DNA from: Ophthalmolycus amberensis
Lineage: Eukaryota > Chordata > Actinopteri > Perciformes > Zoarcidae
Direction of reading: 5' to 3'
DNA: 64,000 nucleotides
NCBI GenBank assembly: GCA_024529925.1
Contig: JAFEUB010000811.1
Location: 1,707,501-1,771,500 of the forward strand
A program made the position numbers and the translations under genes. This document shows positions 1 through 10,790 of the stretch, in pieces. The notes beneath the pieces were generated by a model. That model made no database searches, was not told where the DNA came from, and saw only the letters and a list, made by a program, of their open reading frames with translations. How positions within the stretch are numbered: position 1 is the first letter of the stretch; each line of letters begins with the position of its first letter.

Positions 1-139
1 TGGATTTAGTAATGATTTAGGATATTTTCCTTAAATAAGGAAATAATAATAATAATAACAAAATTGACGTGTCTACGCTACAATCTGAGTTTGACCCCAT
101 CAAGATGAATGTTACAGGATTTAATCCCAACATCAGACA

Positions 140-470
140 GTAGGTTCATTACGGTACACAGAATATTGGAGGTTAAACTTAGTATCATCAGCATAACAAC
201 AAAGGAAATCAATTCAGAATTAAAATTGCTTTTAATTCTGAACGCTTTTCTGACACAGAAGTAGCGTGAATGGAACGAGAAGAAAAAATACCTAAGATGG
301 TACCCTGTGGGACGCCACGAGAGATACTAGTAAGGCAGATCAGAAACGATGCAATCCAATTGAAAACAAAGGTTTTAGGTCTAAAATGAAACAATTCCAG
401 TCCAGCACTGTGACAGTAATAATGACGACATAATAAAGAAAGCTTATTCAAAGTGTCATGATCCACTGGA
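140..470. repeat. Diverged teleost interspersed repeat, class unknown
   Basis: Phrases such as a 'tatcatcagcataac' block near 182, 'taccctgtgggacgcca' near 300 and 'caaagtgtcatgatc' near 450 occur in this order in a repeat I remember as common in fish introns. The copy is diverged and has no clear ends. The 85-residue minus-strand open frame over it is a by-product. Confidence 0.35.
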
Positions 471-676
471 TGAAAAAAGATTTTGTCCGGGTTCTGTCCT
501 CGCCTGGTTGTGTTTTAATCATCTGCTCTCGAGAGCAACTTTTCCAACATCCCTTCTGAATGACCCTCTGCTCCATATAAAGATAACATAACCCCTGAGC
601 AGCCACTACAATCACTGCTACAACCAATATGTTAACCCTGGCTTCAGCACTGTGGCCTTCAACAGACCAGTACTAC

Positions 677-680
<4 letters not shown>

Positions 681-706
<26 letters not shown>
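681..706. repeat. (CA)n microsatellite
   Basis: About 13 CA units are seen directly. Confidence 0.95.
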
Positions 707-710
<4 letters not shown>

Positions 711-1675
711 TGCACGCACTGACCCAAAGAAAGCGACCTCAGCAGCCTGGCTTGGCCCTTACAATCAGCCACACACCTGCTGTGTGACCTTTCTTTCGTC
801 CTCATAGAGGCTGACTGATCTTTCCACAGCATGTTACCTCTGAAGACATACACCAAAGGCTGACAAGCAGGTTAAAGCTACAAGTCGTCTCCACGTGTTT
901 GTGCCCAGATCTGTAACGGCTGCAGTGGTCATCAAGTTTTTACCTTTTGTTTGAAGGGGGATGCATAAACCAGAAAGGTAGAAGACGTCTTGTTTACCAT
1001 TGTGCCACCAAGACGAGCATAACACGGGTCAGATCAGGCTACTTTGTTAAATACAGCTTTTCTAGAGTTGAACTTCCATCAGATCGGATGACAACGTTTC
1101 TCCTGTGGCCCAAATCTAAGAAACTATGTTTTTCTACGGTTTTGGGAAAATATTGCTGAGGTCTGAGAAAAATGCAAACTGTGCAGATCATATACACTAA
1201 ACCCGAGCTGCCAACGCTCACGTCCATACCCTCGCTCTCAGCTGAAATGGTCCAGCCAATCAGGAATGCATCAAGAACAAAACAACATGAAACCGCTGTG
1301 TTTTGTTAACATGAACTCTGTACATCCAGACTGTAACCCAAACTGACGGACAGCAAAGTTAAAGCAGTTATTTCATGCTTCATGCCCAATTTATCACAGC
1401 AGCAATTGGGCAAAAAGTTTGTGTTTTCCACATATTTCATAAACCAAACGTGTTTTCCACTGCAGTTTGTGGTGAAGCAGGGAGGGTAAAGGGAATGTCA
1501 TGTTTCCAGTATGAGAAACGTATGGTGATACACTTGAGAAACAAACTTCAGGCACAAAGCAGATAAGCTTTGATTGTGTGTCACAAGCCAAGTGAAATCA
1601 TCATATCGCACAGTATCAGGCCAAGATATACTGTAAAGAGTGTATGCAAAAAGGCACTCATAGATTAAATGTGTT

Positions 1676-2075
1676 AACTAGAACCACATAGGGTTCTCCG
1701 GCTTGTCCCCATAGGAAAACCCTTTTATAAAGGTTCTACCTATAACCTGACATAAAGGGCTCTGCCTATAACCATCTGTGAGAGGTTCCAGAACCCCTTC
1801 TAGAGGTTTTATTCAAAACCTTTCCACCTGGTAAGGATGCTAACCAGAATCCAACGATGGGGTTCTACCAAGAACGCTTTTATATTCCAGAGTTTCATAT
1901 GGAACCCACCCAGGGTTCCTTCTGAGGCTCCCAAAGGGCTGGGGCTGATGTGGTGCAGCGTAACACACAACAATCGTTGTTCAAAATCACAGTCTCAATG
2001 GAACCCTTGAAAACCTCTCTTTCTTTCCTAAAAGGGTTCTTCAGAAGCAAATGGTTCCGGGTGGAACCTCAGCAC
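1676..2075. repeat. Degenerate GGTTCT/AGAACC repeat array
   Basis: Many short GGTTCT, GGAACC, AGAACC and AACCCTTT blocks recur at irregular spacing in both orientations, giving several overlapping inverted repeats. I recognise the style as a dispersed fish repeat. A short related piece occurs at 17160-17200 ('actacatagaaccatattgg'). The array ends about 50 bp from the splice donor of the exon at 2123-2208. Confidence 0.55.
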
Positions 2076-2122
2076 TTCCGGAGCAGAAGGGAGACCGTTT
2101 GTGTTCATGAGCGTTGTCCTAC

Positions 2123-2208
2123 CTGGTGCAGCCTGCATCTCCATGAGACCTCCTGTTGCGATGAGAGCCTCCAAGATCCTGACGTGATGCTCCGGGTTCA
2201 CGTCGGCG
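2123..2208 (-). CDS. pik3r2: PI3K p85 regulatory subunit, BH-domain C-terminal exon (86 nt)
   Basis: This exon encodes the end of the BH domain and the start of the proline-rich linker before the first SH2 domain. Seen: read on the minus strand, the acceptor 'cgtcaacag' precedes CGCCGACG and the donor is CACCAG|gtagga. The exon takes one base to complete a Ser codon with the exon at 3951-4143, then reads ADVNPEHHVRIL, EALIATGG and MEMQAAP, ending one base into a codon. Known: p85 proteins have an Ala-Pro segment here followed by ALPPKPPK. The leftover G fits an Ala codon if the next exon begins with CC. Inferred: pik3r2 rather than pik3r1, from divergence. The following exon is not in the window. 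Confidence 0.86.
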
Positions 2209-3950
2209 CTGTTGACGAAAACACAAGTACTTTTGTTTTGGGTTTCGTCATGAACAGCAGGACGGAGTGTGTGGGATTGACTCACAACATGCCCCCAAAG
2301 TGCAACAGTGTGACCTTCATAGCCTTCATAGTTGCCCCCCCAGCATGCTGCAGTGAAGCCCAAAGGGTAGAACATGTGTGACTGTCTAAATATTTGCAGA
2401 CTGCCGCGTGTACTCCAGAACCATCTAGCATTAATCAACATTTCCACACGCATGGAATGAGCTAACATGGGATCAGGTTGAAATGGTGTGATGTGCCGCG
2501 TCGCTCTTTATCCGCCCGCTGTGCACGTCAGAGGTGAATTGCTTGACCAGGCTATGCAAACAATCACTGACTGACTGCCTCCCCAAATCCCCTACATCTC
2601 CACCGCACACAACGCCACAAGGAGAAATTCCTCCGTAATTTCTGGAAAAACAGACGCAGGCAATCTTGGGCAGAGTACAGAGAGAGAAAAAAAAAACCAA
2701 AACAAAACCATCAGCTTTGTTAATGCCATTCTCTCAAGTACCCAGCTCTGAAACTGCAGGATGTAGATATTACAGCTGAGCCAAATATCATGCTTGGCTT
2801 TCCTATTAGCAATGGCAAATATTTTACTACAAAAATATCATGTCTTTGTGCTGGATCAAGACAATCTCGCTCAACTGATATGAGGTTTGTCCTGGAAATG
2901 GGCAGTGGTTAATATGGGGATGGAGTATTTTTAAAGGATGGCATATTTAGCCAAACAGTTTGTTTTAGCTCTTTGGCTGGTTGATTCACAAATGTAGAAT
3001 GAAACGGGTACGCCCCCTCTCCACCCAAATGCTGTGAGACTTTTGAGTTTTTTCTTTTTTTTGGACTGCAGTCGTTTTACGCGACAAATGTAAAGAGAAA
3101 CGAGACGGTTGAAATGCTACAGAGCACACATCTCATTTCACTGCTGTATGGGAAGAAGTACCTCTTAGTTTCATCTTTTGTGTTTTTTTTCTGTTTTGAT
3201 CTTTGAACATAATTCTTCAAACACCATAAAACATGAAGGCCACAGAATCAAATGTGCAAGAATGATAATTTGCCAGGCGTTCAAATTTGCTTGAAAATAC
3301 TGGATGACTTCCTTTGTTCTACTTGTTGCGCAATTGGGATACTTTTGTGTTTCAATGTTGAGGAAGATTTAGGATGGAAAAGATACTTTCAGAAAAGTCA
3401 CAGTGGGGGAACAACACGAACACAATCAGTGGGGTTACCTCTTCTGCTAGTCAAGGTTTGTTCCATTTCACCCTGTCCTTCAGAGACTCACACTGTGATT
3501 AACACCCATACATAAAAACCTCACTTGAATTTGAACAGAAGAAGCAGCAAATGAAAAAGCCATTAAGTAAGCAATGACACACAACATAAACTCTTCATAA
3601 TAAAAAACAAGGTACGGCGTAGGGGTACAAAAAACAGCCGCAAGATGAAGTGGTGCTTCCTTCTGGATTGAATTGTTTTCTTTATATGAACATCTGGAAA
3701 TGTGTCATATATCTTACACCACAGCCATATCCGCGAGTTAAGAAAGAGTTTGTTTCTGTAATAAGTGTAACACATGGTTAGATTAGATTCACCAGTCAGT
3801 TACAGTCAGCTGCACTGGACTGGTCGAGGATTTGAACAGACATCAAACAGAAGTGCGTGTCTTCTGTGGCTGTGAGAATAAAACGTGCGGACAAAATGCA
3901 ACGGGGTAACGTGTGGATGAGAGTGTTAATGAGGGGTGAAACCTGTGTAC
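2209..3950 (-). other. Intron between p85 exons at 2123 and 3951
   Basis: A 1,742-bp intron bounded by matching phases: the upstream exon ends two bases into a codon and the downstream exon supplies the third. I see no microsatellite longer than a few units and no recognised transposon. The open frames in it have no family resemblance. Confidence 0.8.
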
Positions 3951-4143
3951 CTGAGAGGAGAGTGCTTGAAGACGGCCTCGGCGAAGGCCTGTCCCAGCAG
4001 CCGGGGGCCGGCCTGGCTGTGCTGGCTGACCCGGGCCAGGTGTCTGCTGAGGTGGACCAGGAGCTGGTGGTTGGCCTGAGGGACGCTGGGAGACTCCAGG
4101 ATCCTCTTCAGCCTCTCCCCGCACTCCTCCACACTCTGAGTCT
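3951..4143 (-). CDS. pik3r2: PI3K p85 regulatory subunit, BH-domain core exon (193 nt)
   Basis: This is the largest visible exon and encodes the central helices of the BH (RhoGAP-like) domain, which in p85 binds small GTPases and other partners. Seen: acceptor 'gtggtgtcttatag', donor CTCTCAG|gtacac, start two bases into a Glu codon, end after two bases of a Ser codon. The peptide includes TQSVEECGERLKRIL, ESPSVPQANHQLLVHL and LARVSQHSQAGPRLLGQAF. Known: p85-alpha has a related RSPSIP block followed by a long helical run at this place. Odd: the Asn in VPQANHQLL resembles the conserved Asn of canonical RhoGAP domains, while the downstream NLA motif of active GAPs is not visible. This suggests a binding fold rather than a full GAP. 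The family call is firm; the paralogue call is tentative. Confidence 0.92.
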
Positions 4144-4740
4144 CTATAAGACACCACAAAGGCTTCTTTAGACCAACAAACCAGGTGAATTCATGTTTCA
4201 TCAAATGTTCATGTTCATTTCCGGCCTTGGAGCGGGTCATTTCTGTTTCTAAGTTATTTTAATGAATACATTTTCTGTAGCATTTTTATCTATTTTGAAT
4301 CTATCCTTTTTGTTGGTGTTGAAGCAGAAGCATGTAACGAGAAAGGTATTTTAGAGGAAGACGCAAAAGAAGCCCATGCCGTTAAAACCCTGAAATATCT
4401 GTTTCCATCACCTCATCTTCTTTATCAATACGTCAGCTTATCCTAAACCGATAGCTGGGAGGACATTCGCGTAACTGCAAAGAGTGTGTTGGGCTCCCAG
4501 CACTGGTAAAACGCAGGTGAGGCGTTCAGGCACAGTATTGAGTGAGTGAACGTATCCTGTGCCGACAAAGATGGAGCAGATAACGACATGACGATATGTA
4601 TGTGGAAGAAGTTACTAGTTGTAATTATCTTGTCCACACTGGCCATGAAGTATAATTTAGCTCTTCCAAATGTGGCTACACTGCAGAAGATGGTGGATGA
4701 AAAAGAATCCACAAAAATAAATATATCCAAACCTAACCAT

Positions 4741-5213
4741 TAGGGGTGGGGGGGGGAAATCGATACAGCATAGTATCGCGATATTTTGCGTGGCGATATT
4801 ATATCGATACACGGACGCCAAGTATCGATATTTTATTATATAAACTATTTTAAAAAAGAAATAAAATTAAAATTAAAAAAATCAAATCAATTGTTTTTCA
4901 GTCCACTAGATGGTGCTGAGTTGTTTTCTGGTGAGGTCAGCAGAGGTGCCGGGTCTGCGTGCGTGATTGGTAGGAAGTTGGTCGAAACAAAGATGGAGAC
5001 ATCAGAGAAAGAACTCAGATAAAACATGTTGTTGACACAGTTTTCCTTTGGGGACATAATTTGAAGTTGAAAAAAGTAATAAATCGCAATATATGTTATC
5101 ACAATACTCAGAACATCGCAGTATCGTGAAAGTATCGTGATAATATCGCAGTATCGTGACCCAAGTATCGCGATAATATCGTATCGCGAGATCTCTGGCG
5201 ATTCCCACCCCTA
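4741..5213. mobile_element. Non-autonomous hAT-like DNA transposon with 8-bp TSD
   Basis: The element starts with TAGGGGTGGG and ends with its reverse complement CCCACCCCTA. It is flanked by a perfect 8-bp direct repeat CTAACCAT at 4733-4740 and 5214-5221. Inside both ends the sequence is rich in ATCGATAC and TATCGCGATA blocks. The first end carries a G-run expansion at 4748-4756. No transposase frame is present in the 473 bp. An 8-bp duplication with short terminal inverted repeats is the hAT signature; the superfamily call is inference. Confidence 0.88.
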
Positions 5214-6465
5214 CTAACCATGAAAAACTTAAATAAAAGTTATCAAAATCAAAAATCACATCACATCACTGTGAACTAACAGCAGTCATGTTTCACACTA
5301 GCATTTCGGATCTTTCAGCAGCTCTGGAGCTGATGGAAGGTACATCTTCCTGACAGTTTCCCCCTGGTTCCAACATTACATCATATCGGTGGTTTTACAG
5401 AAGTAAATAAGACCATCATCAGTAATCACACAAAGTAAGATCAAAGTACAAGCGTCTTGATGAACAGCTGAGCAGACACCCTGGATACCACATGCATAAA
5501 CATCTATCGCATTAAAAAAACACTTGGCTCTTCCACTCGTACGCATCGAGCACAGAGCAGACGCCCCTGCTGTGCCACCCTGCGAGCTGCACCTCCAGCG
5601 ATATCCATCCGAGCATGCAGCCAACTGCTGGCTGACTTTGAGGAGATGTCCGGCAGGACATCACTGATCTGAATCCAGACCCCGTCTAGCAGCCAGCTGC
5701 TAGCCAGCTATCCTGTCAGACACTATGGAGACAATCACAGGGGCTTCGTATACGAATGCTTGTAAAAGGAAAAGAAGAGATGAGTCAGCGGGAGGCGGCG
5801 CGGGGGATAATGAGAGTCCTTTTCTTGTATTAGCCGGGGTTCAGACAATGGGCCATGTTTGAAGAGAGGACCAGACCTATTGACGAGCGCTCTCACCACA
5901 GGCCCTTCACCACCCCAAACAAGCTGCAAACATCTGTGCCTGAGGCTGCTGTGCGCTTGACTGAAACAGCCTGACTCAAAAATCTGTTAAACTGCAACTT
6001 CTTTTTATTTTTTTAAATGTGGTGCTTCAGATGTTTTTCTTATGCCGTTGGGTCCTAATAATATCCACGTATATACTGCACCAGTGTATCATCGATATTC
6101 AGTCTGAAAGGTATTTATCTAAGTTTTGCTGGTATGTTACACTCACAGGCTCAGGGTAAAGTTTCAATAAAAAGGAAAAATACGGATCGATAAGTGAAAT
6201 AAATGTACTGCATCTCTTTCATTTCATAAAGTCCTGTTCAAAAAGTGCATACTTTTATTAAAAAGATTAAGAAAATGAGGGATGAAGAGCTGTTTTCTGT
6301 AGCGTGATGTATAAAAATCGGCCTGATCGTGAATGACCTGGAATATTACCCTTAAAATTGATCATTGCAAAAACAACAAAATCAGATGTGTGAACAGAAA
6401 ATAAAAACAAATAGAAAATGCGTTAAACTTTCCGAACCTTCCAGTATTCATAGCTACAGTAGAAG

Positions 6466-7174
6466 TAGGGTTGGGTATCGTTTGGTTTTTTTCCGATACC
6501 GGTGCTAAAACGATACTTTTAAAACGATACCGGTGCCTAAACGGTGCCTGAACCGATACTTTTTTCTTCAAATTGAACAATATATTAACTGTTTAAAGTA
6601 TACTATAAATATAAATAAATACAAAACACTTGGCTTCAAACTATAGCTTCAAACTTTTTAACTATGAACAATATATTAACTGTTAACAGTTTACAGTATA
6701 CTTAAATAAATGTAAATAAATACAAAAAACACACACACTCTGTACACACACTACAGCTTCAAACTTCAGCAATTATTTTGCAGCAATATGAGCATATTTT
6801 CCTTCTCTGGCAAAATACGACACGTCTCATGACTTATTTTATTTTACCAGTTGGTGGCGGTATTGCGCCAATTCGTCGTTTGCCAACCGGCAGTACACCT
6901 CAAAGGAGGAGAAGAAGAAGCTTTCGCGTGCCTGTGTTGTTGTGCTTATGAGCGACAGCGCTAAGTACCCCGTTGTAATAATACTATGAGTGAGGAGCGG
7001 AGGACCGAGTCCTGCTGCCAGGACGGAGTCATCAGAGTCGTGTAAAAAAAAGTATTTCAATCGGCTCAAGCACCGAAAGGAGGCACCGAAATCTGCGTTA
7101 CGTTTCGGTCCGGTAGGTACCGGACGTATAGGAACCGGTTCCATATTGGCACCGAGTTTCGGTACCCAACCCTA
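6466..7174. mobile_element. Second non-autonomous hAT-like transposon with 8-bp TSD
   Basis: The ends are TAGGGTTGGGTA and its reverse complement, a perfect 12-bp terminal inverted repeat. They are flanked by the 8-bp direct repeat AGTAGAAG at 6458-6465 and 7175-7182. The interior has repeated 'cgataccggtgcc' blocks near the left end and related 'ggtaccggacg' blocks near the right. No transposase is encoded in the 709 bp; the open frames at 6839-7144 and 6990-7175 are incidental. It is similar in style to the element at 4741-5213, with a different terminal sequence. Confidence 0.88.
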
Positions 7175-8264
7175 AGTAGAAGACAGTAGAGTGGGACTGG
7201 TATCATGCAAAGGTCATGGAAGGTAGAAACTGGTCTCTTTCACTTGGATGAAGAAGTGGACCTTGGCTTCTAGCAGAAAACAAACTGATCAAAACGGATA
7301 CCGTCATCCCGACACGCAGGTGGAAACAGCTAGACTGGACTGCAGTGCTCTGCATGTGTGCATGTTATATGTGTCCGGGCTTTAAGAGTGCTGATATGTA
7401 TTGATTGACCACGTGAGGTACTGGTGTATTCGGCACTCTGTGCAGGTACTGTGCTCAAATCGATCCCAATAACACAGAGAACCAACAGAGAGAACTGACA
7501 GAACAACTGACATATATTTTGTATATGTGACAGCTGACTGATTGAAGAGATGGAGAAAGAGAGAACTAGCTGGAGAAGGGCTCCATATTCCCACAGCTCT
7601 GGTTGCCGGACCTCATTTAAAATCACGTTAACATTCATAGCATAAATGTATGAAATTACAGCATAACTGTTCATAACATTTTGAGGGACATTAAAAAAAT
7701 AAAATAAAAACTACATCATGAAAAACTGTCTCTGACATGAGTTCACCTCACCCGTCTCTTTAATATTTACTCAAAACAATGTTTGAATAGTGTGATATCT
7801 CTCTGCAGCCTTACTGCACTGTATATTCTGGTCTTTCAATAAAGATTATTCAAAGATATGGCTTGACCTTCTCTGTCAAAGACGCAAAAGAAGAGCAGCA
7901 ACTGATTGCATCGGTTTACAGTGCAGCCAAACCCACGCTGGGCTGAGAGGATTCACGGTGCCACCTTAGAAAAGACGGAGGGATTCAGGCGGTTACAATA
8001 CGTGAACTCATGTATACAGCCGCTTCTCTCCACATAATGTCCAGTAGAACCGTGCATCATTTCCTGTGAGTCCCTTGAAGGTGGATTTTCAGTTTGAAGC
8101 CCACGCAGACTGGTGAAGGAGAGGTAATTACAGAATGGACAGGCATTTAACGGCTATTCATGAAAAATGACGGCCATATCAAAACATGGGATTTGATGTT
8201 ACGAATATCATAAGGATTTATACATGTAGGGAGCATGGGAGACTCAACGAAGTTCTGGGACACT

Positions 8265-8388
8265 TGTGTGTGTGTGTGTGTGTTTTGGGTGGGCGGTGAT
8301 GGATGGATGACAATCTGCTGCAGCCTGATGGGGGTCATCGAAGTCACCTCTCTCTGTCTGACAACCACTGATCATAGACGACCATCTC

Positions 8389-8421
<33 letters not shown>
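8265..8421. repeat. GT run (8265-8282) facing AC run (8391-8421)
   Basis: A GT microsatellite is followed about 110 bp later by an AC microsatellite, so the two are complementary on one strand. Confidence 0.9.
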
Positions 8422-8423
<2 letters not shown>

Positions 8424-8544
8424 CCTGCTTTCTCTGTTAAAAGAGGTCAAGGCTGGAGAGGGAACTCGGCCTGTCCAGCTGGGCCCGCGGGACTCTGTAG
8501 GACTGGACAACTGGACAGCACGGTTGCAATGTTGTTGTTTTTTC

Positions 8545-8625
8545 CGTTTGAATCCACTTCTCTTAAATGCACTTATCGTTCGTCGCTTTGGAGAAAGGTG
8601 TCTGCCAAATGAATTGCATCACACT
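8545..8625 (+). repeat. SINE/LINE 3'-tail-like fragment
   Basis: The words 'gtcgctttggagaaaggtg' and 'tctgccaaatgaattgca' match the shape of a tail shared by several fish retroposons, as I remember it. No head or flanking duplication is seen. Confidence 0.35.
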
Positions 8626-9099
8626 AATTCCATTTCTGTACATGGATGCTATAGATTATCCAATCAGATGACCCCGGGAATGAGGTCAGTTCTTGACTGG
8701 GAAACAGGAAGGTAAATCCACAGTTAAACTGTCAAAAGCTTTAAAAAGACAAATAAGATCAAAACTTTAATTGAGGTTCCGGTGCTCTCCCACATGTTCC
8801 ACATGTAGGTGTGTAAAGATGGAGTTGCTAGTGTTGGGACGCAGGATAATACTGGACTCAATATTCTCCCACGGTGCAGTTTGGTGACGTGCCAGCCAAA
8901 GTGATGCCAGATTTGAAGGATAATGTCTCGGTGAAGGATGTCAAGATGTCCGGGTGCAACATTTTGTTGGTGATACTCAGGAGCATGAGAAAATGCCAGG
9001 CCCTCAGACAGCAGAGGCGATGGTTGACCTCTCTGATTTGTGTCGGATCAAACGGGATGCAAATTTTAATGTTTAACAATCTGCAAGTCAAAATCCGCA

Positions 9100-9370
9100 G
9101 TGTCGGTCTGTTAGTGGTTCGTGGGTCCAATATCATTAACTTTGGATGGGTTACCATGCCATTACAGTCATGTTCTCCAGAGGATAACCTATTCTCACTT
9201 TGATGGTGCTCTGGCCTTTCCTCTAGCGCCACTAGCAGCTACAATGTTTACAGTACTTTGCTTTCGGACCAAATACCTGCAACAACATTCCCATCAGCCT
9301 CAGCTGTACTTTGTGTTGAGTGCTAATCAGCAAACGTTAGCATGCAAACACGCTTACACATTATAACCGC
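9100..9370 (-). repeat. Interspersed teleost repeat, minus orientation
   Basis: The reverse complement of this stretch carries 'cagctgaggctgatggga' and a 'gtggcgctagaggaaagg' block, which also occur in the same order at 62290-62660 on the plus strand. Shorter pieces of the same family appear at 12745-12825 and 54295-54350. The open frames over it are by-products. Confidence 0.6.
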
Positions 9371-9504
9371 TAAATATAACAGAGCTACCAGTGTCAACTT
9401 AGACTTCTTATCTTGTAAGCAGAATGCTGTTACTGGATTTGAGGGGTTGACTTTTTGGGTGTCCACATTATTCTGGGACTATTTCCAAAAATCCTCATAG
9501 GCAA

Positions 9505-9507
<3 letters not shown>

Positions 9508-9535
<28 letters not shown>
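9508..9535. repeat. (TA)n microsatellite
   Basis: About 14 TA units are seen directly. Confidence 0.9.
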
Positions 9536-9779
9536 CAAAAAGTGCTGGCTTATCAGATTGATAAAATGGTAACAGTTTATCCTGCATCTCATCCCTAATG
9601 GAGACAACGGTGCACAACAGCTTCTCTCCTCTGAAGACCCAGATGGACAGTGGTCAGTCAGACTCAGACAGCTGGCCTTTATCCCCACAGACGATGACCT
9701 CGTTGAGACCATTAAGGTCAACGAACTCTCGCAAAACTAATGAATGGGAAAAGACAGGGAGAGGACGAAAAATAGGCAT

Positions 9780-9799
9780 GGGGGGGGGGGGGGGGGGGG
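9780..9799. repeat. G20 homopolymer
   Basis: Twenty consecutive G, followed by purine-rich DNA. Confidence 0.9.
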
Positions 9800-10519
9800 A
9801 GTCAGGAGGTGAGGAAAAGGAATGAATAAAATAGAAAAAGGGCAGAGATGAGTGACTCAGAGACCAAAGACAGAAGGAGGATGAGGAAGAATGAGGGAGG
9901 CGTGGACTGTGACTTTTTAGATTTATAAAATATAATGGGTTAAGGCGCTTTGGTAAATGTGACAGCATCACGACCCTCACGTCTTTCTTTAAAATAGCTG
10001 GAATTAATAAAAGCCCAAAAATGGCACAGCCCTGATATCAAAAGGCTGATTGTAGGTAGGATGTTGCAGGATCAGATGAGAGGAGGATTAAAGGAGGATT
10101 ACAGCCATCTGATGACAAAAAAAACGTTATTATTCTTTCACTGAAAAAAAACACAACAAAATTGTGTGAAATGATTGTGACAGCTGTCCCAGTGGTGGTT
10201 CAATAGGGTTGAAAAGGTATCTGAAAATCCCTTCCAACTCCGGATATGTTGTTTCAGTGTCGAGGGATTTCACATGCTCAGCCAATGACTGGAAAAATGG
10301 ACCCAGATCAAACTGATCCCTGAGAGCCGGACAGCCAGAGGAAAGGTAACAATTCAAATGGAATGAGAGGGGATTTAAAGTGTTGCAACATCAACAAATC
10401 CCAGGGTTTAGAGTAGGATGGGACAGACAGTAACTTCATACGAGGAACATTTTACTGGTTCCATCCACATGGATATATTTATAAAGACACATCCTCAAAG
10501 TCTAGTATACACAGTGCAC

Positions 10520-10790
10520 AGTGTCTTATTGATTATCATGAAGTAAGTAAATTTGATAACTGGTCATGAAACAGTCTTAGTTTAATACTGATGCCTCTAT
10601 ATGACCTACATAAGTAAACCAGACCATCAGCGAAAAGTTTGGCTATTTCTATATCGTTATTCTTAAATATTTATCAGATTCCATGCTAAAACCAAGGCAA
10701 AATAATGCAGGTTCACCAGAAACTCCTTCAGCTCAGACTCCAGCGGGGCATCTGGCAGCGACCAGCCCACCGTGGACAGACCCAGATCCG
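10520..10790 (+). repeat. Dispersed repeat fragment, possible LINE 5' region
   Basis: Blocks such as 'gacctacataagtaaacca', 'ctatttctat' and 'caggttcaccagaaactcc' recur in the same order near 39690-39850. Two diverged copies in one window show a dispersed repeat. I tentatively associate it with the 5' part of a fish non-LTR element, from memory only. The 65-residue frame at 10683-10880 has SPETPSAQTP where the other copy has QPETPQTPPE. Confidence 0.5.

Larger units (their letters stand above)
1..2122. other. Intron after the last visible p85 exon (minus-strand gene)
   Basis: No exon is recognised here. The next exon of a p85 gene should start with the proline-rich ALPPKP segment and lead into the first SH2 domain. 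No open frame in this stretch resembles that, so it is expected outside the window to the left. The stretch holds a short AAT run near 43-58, a diverged interspersed repeat near 140-470, a CA microsatellite at 681-706 and a GGTTCT/AGAACC-rich repeat at 1676-2075. Positions 707-1675 show nothing I can name. Confidence 0.55.

Noticed and set aside
1..2122. Search for the SH2-domain exons of the p85 gene
   Set aside because: No minus-strand frame resembles the SH2 opening after ALPPKP, so I do not report one.
9654..9980. 108-residue minus-strand Pro/Ser-rich frame
   Set aside because: It crosses the G20 run and purine-rich flank, so the peptide reflects composition.
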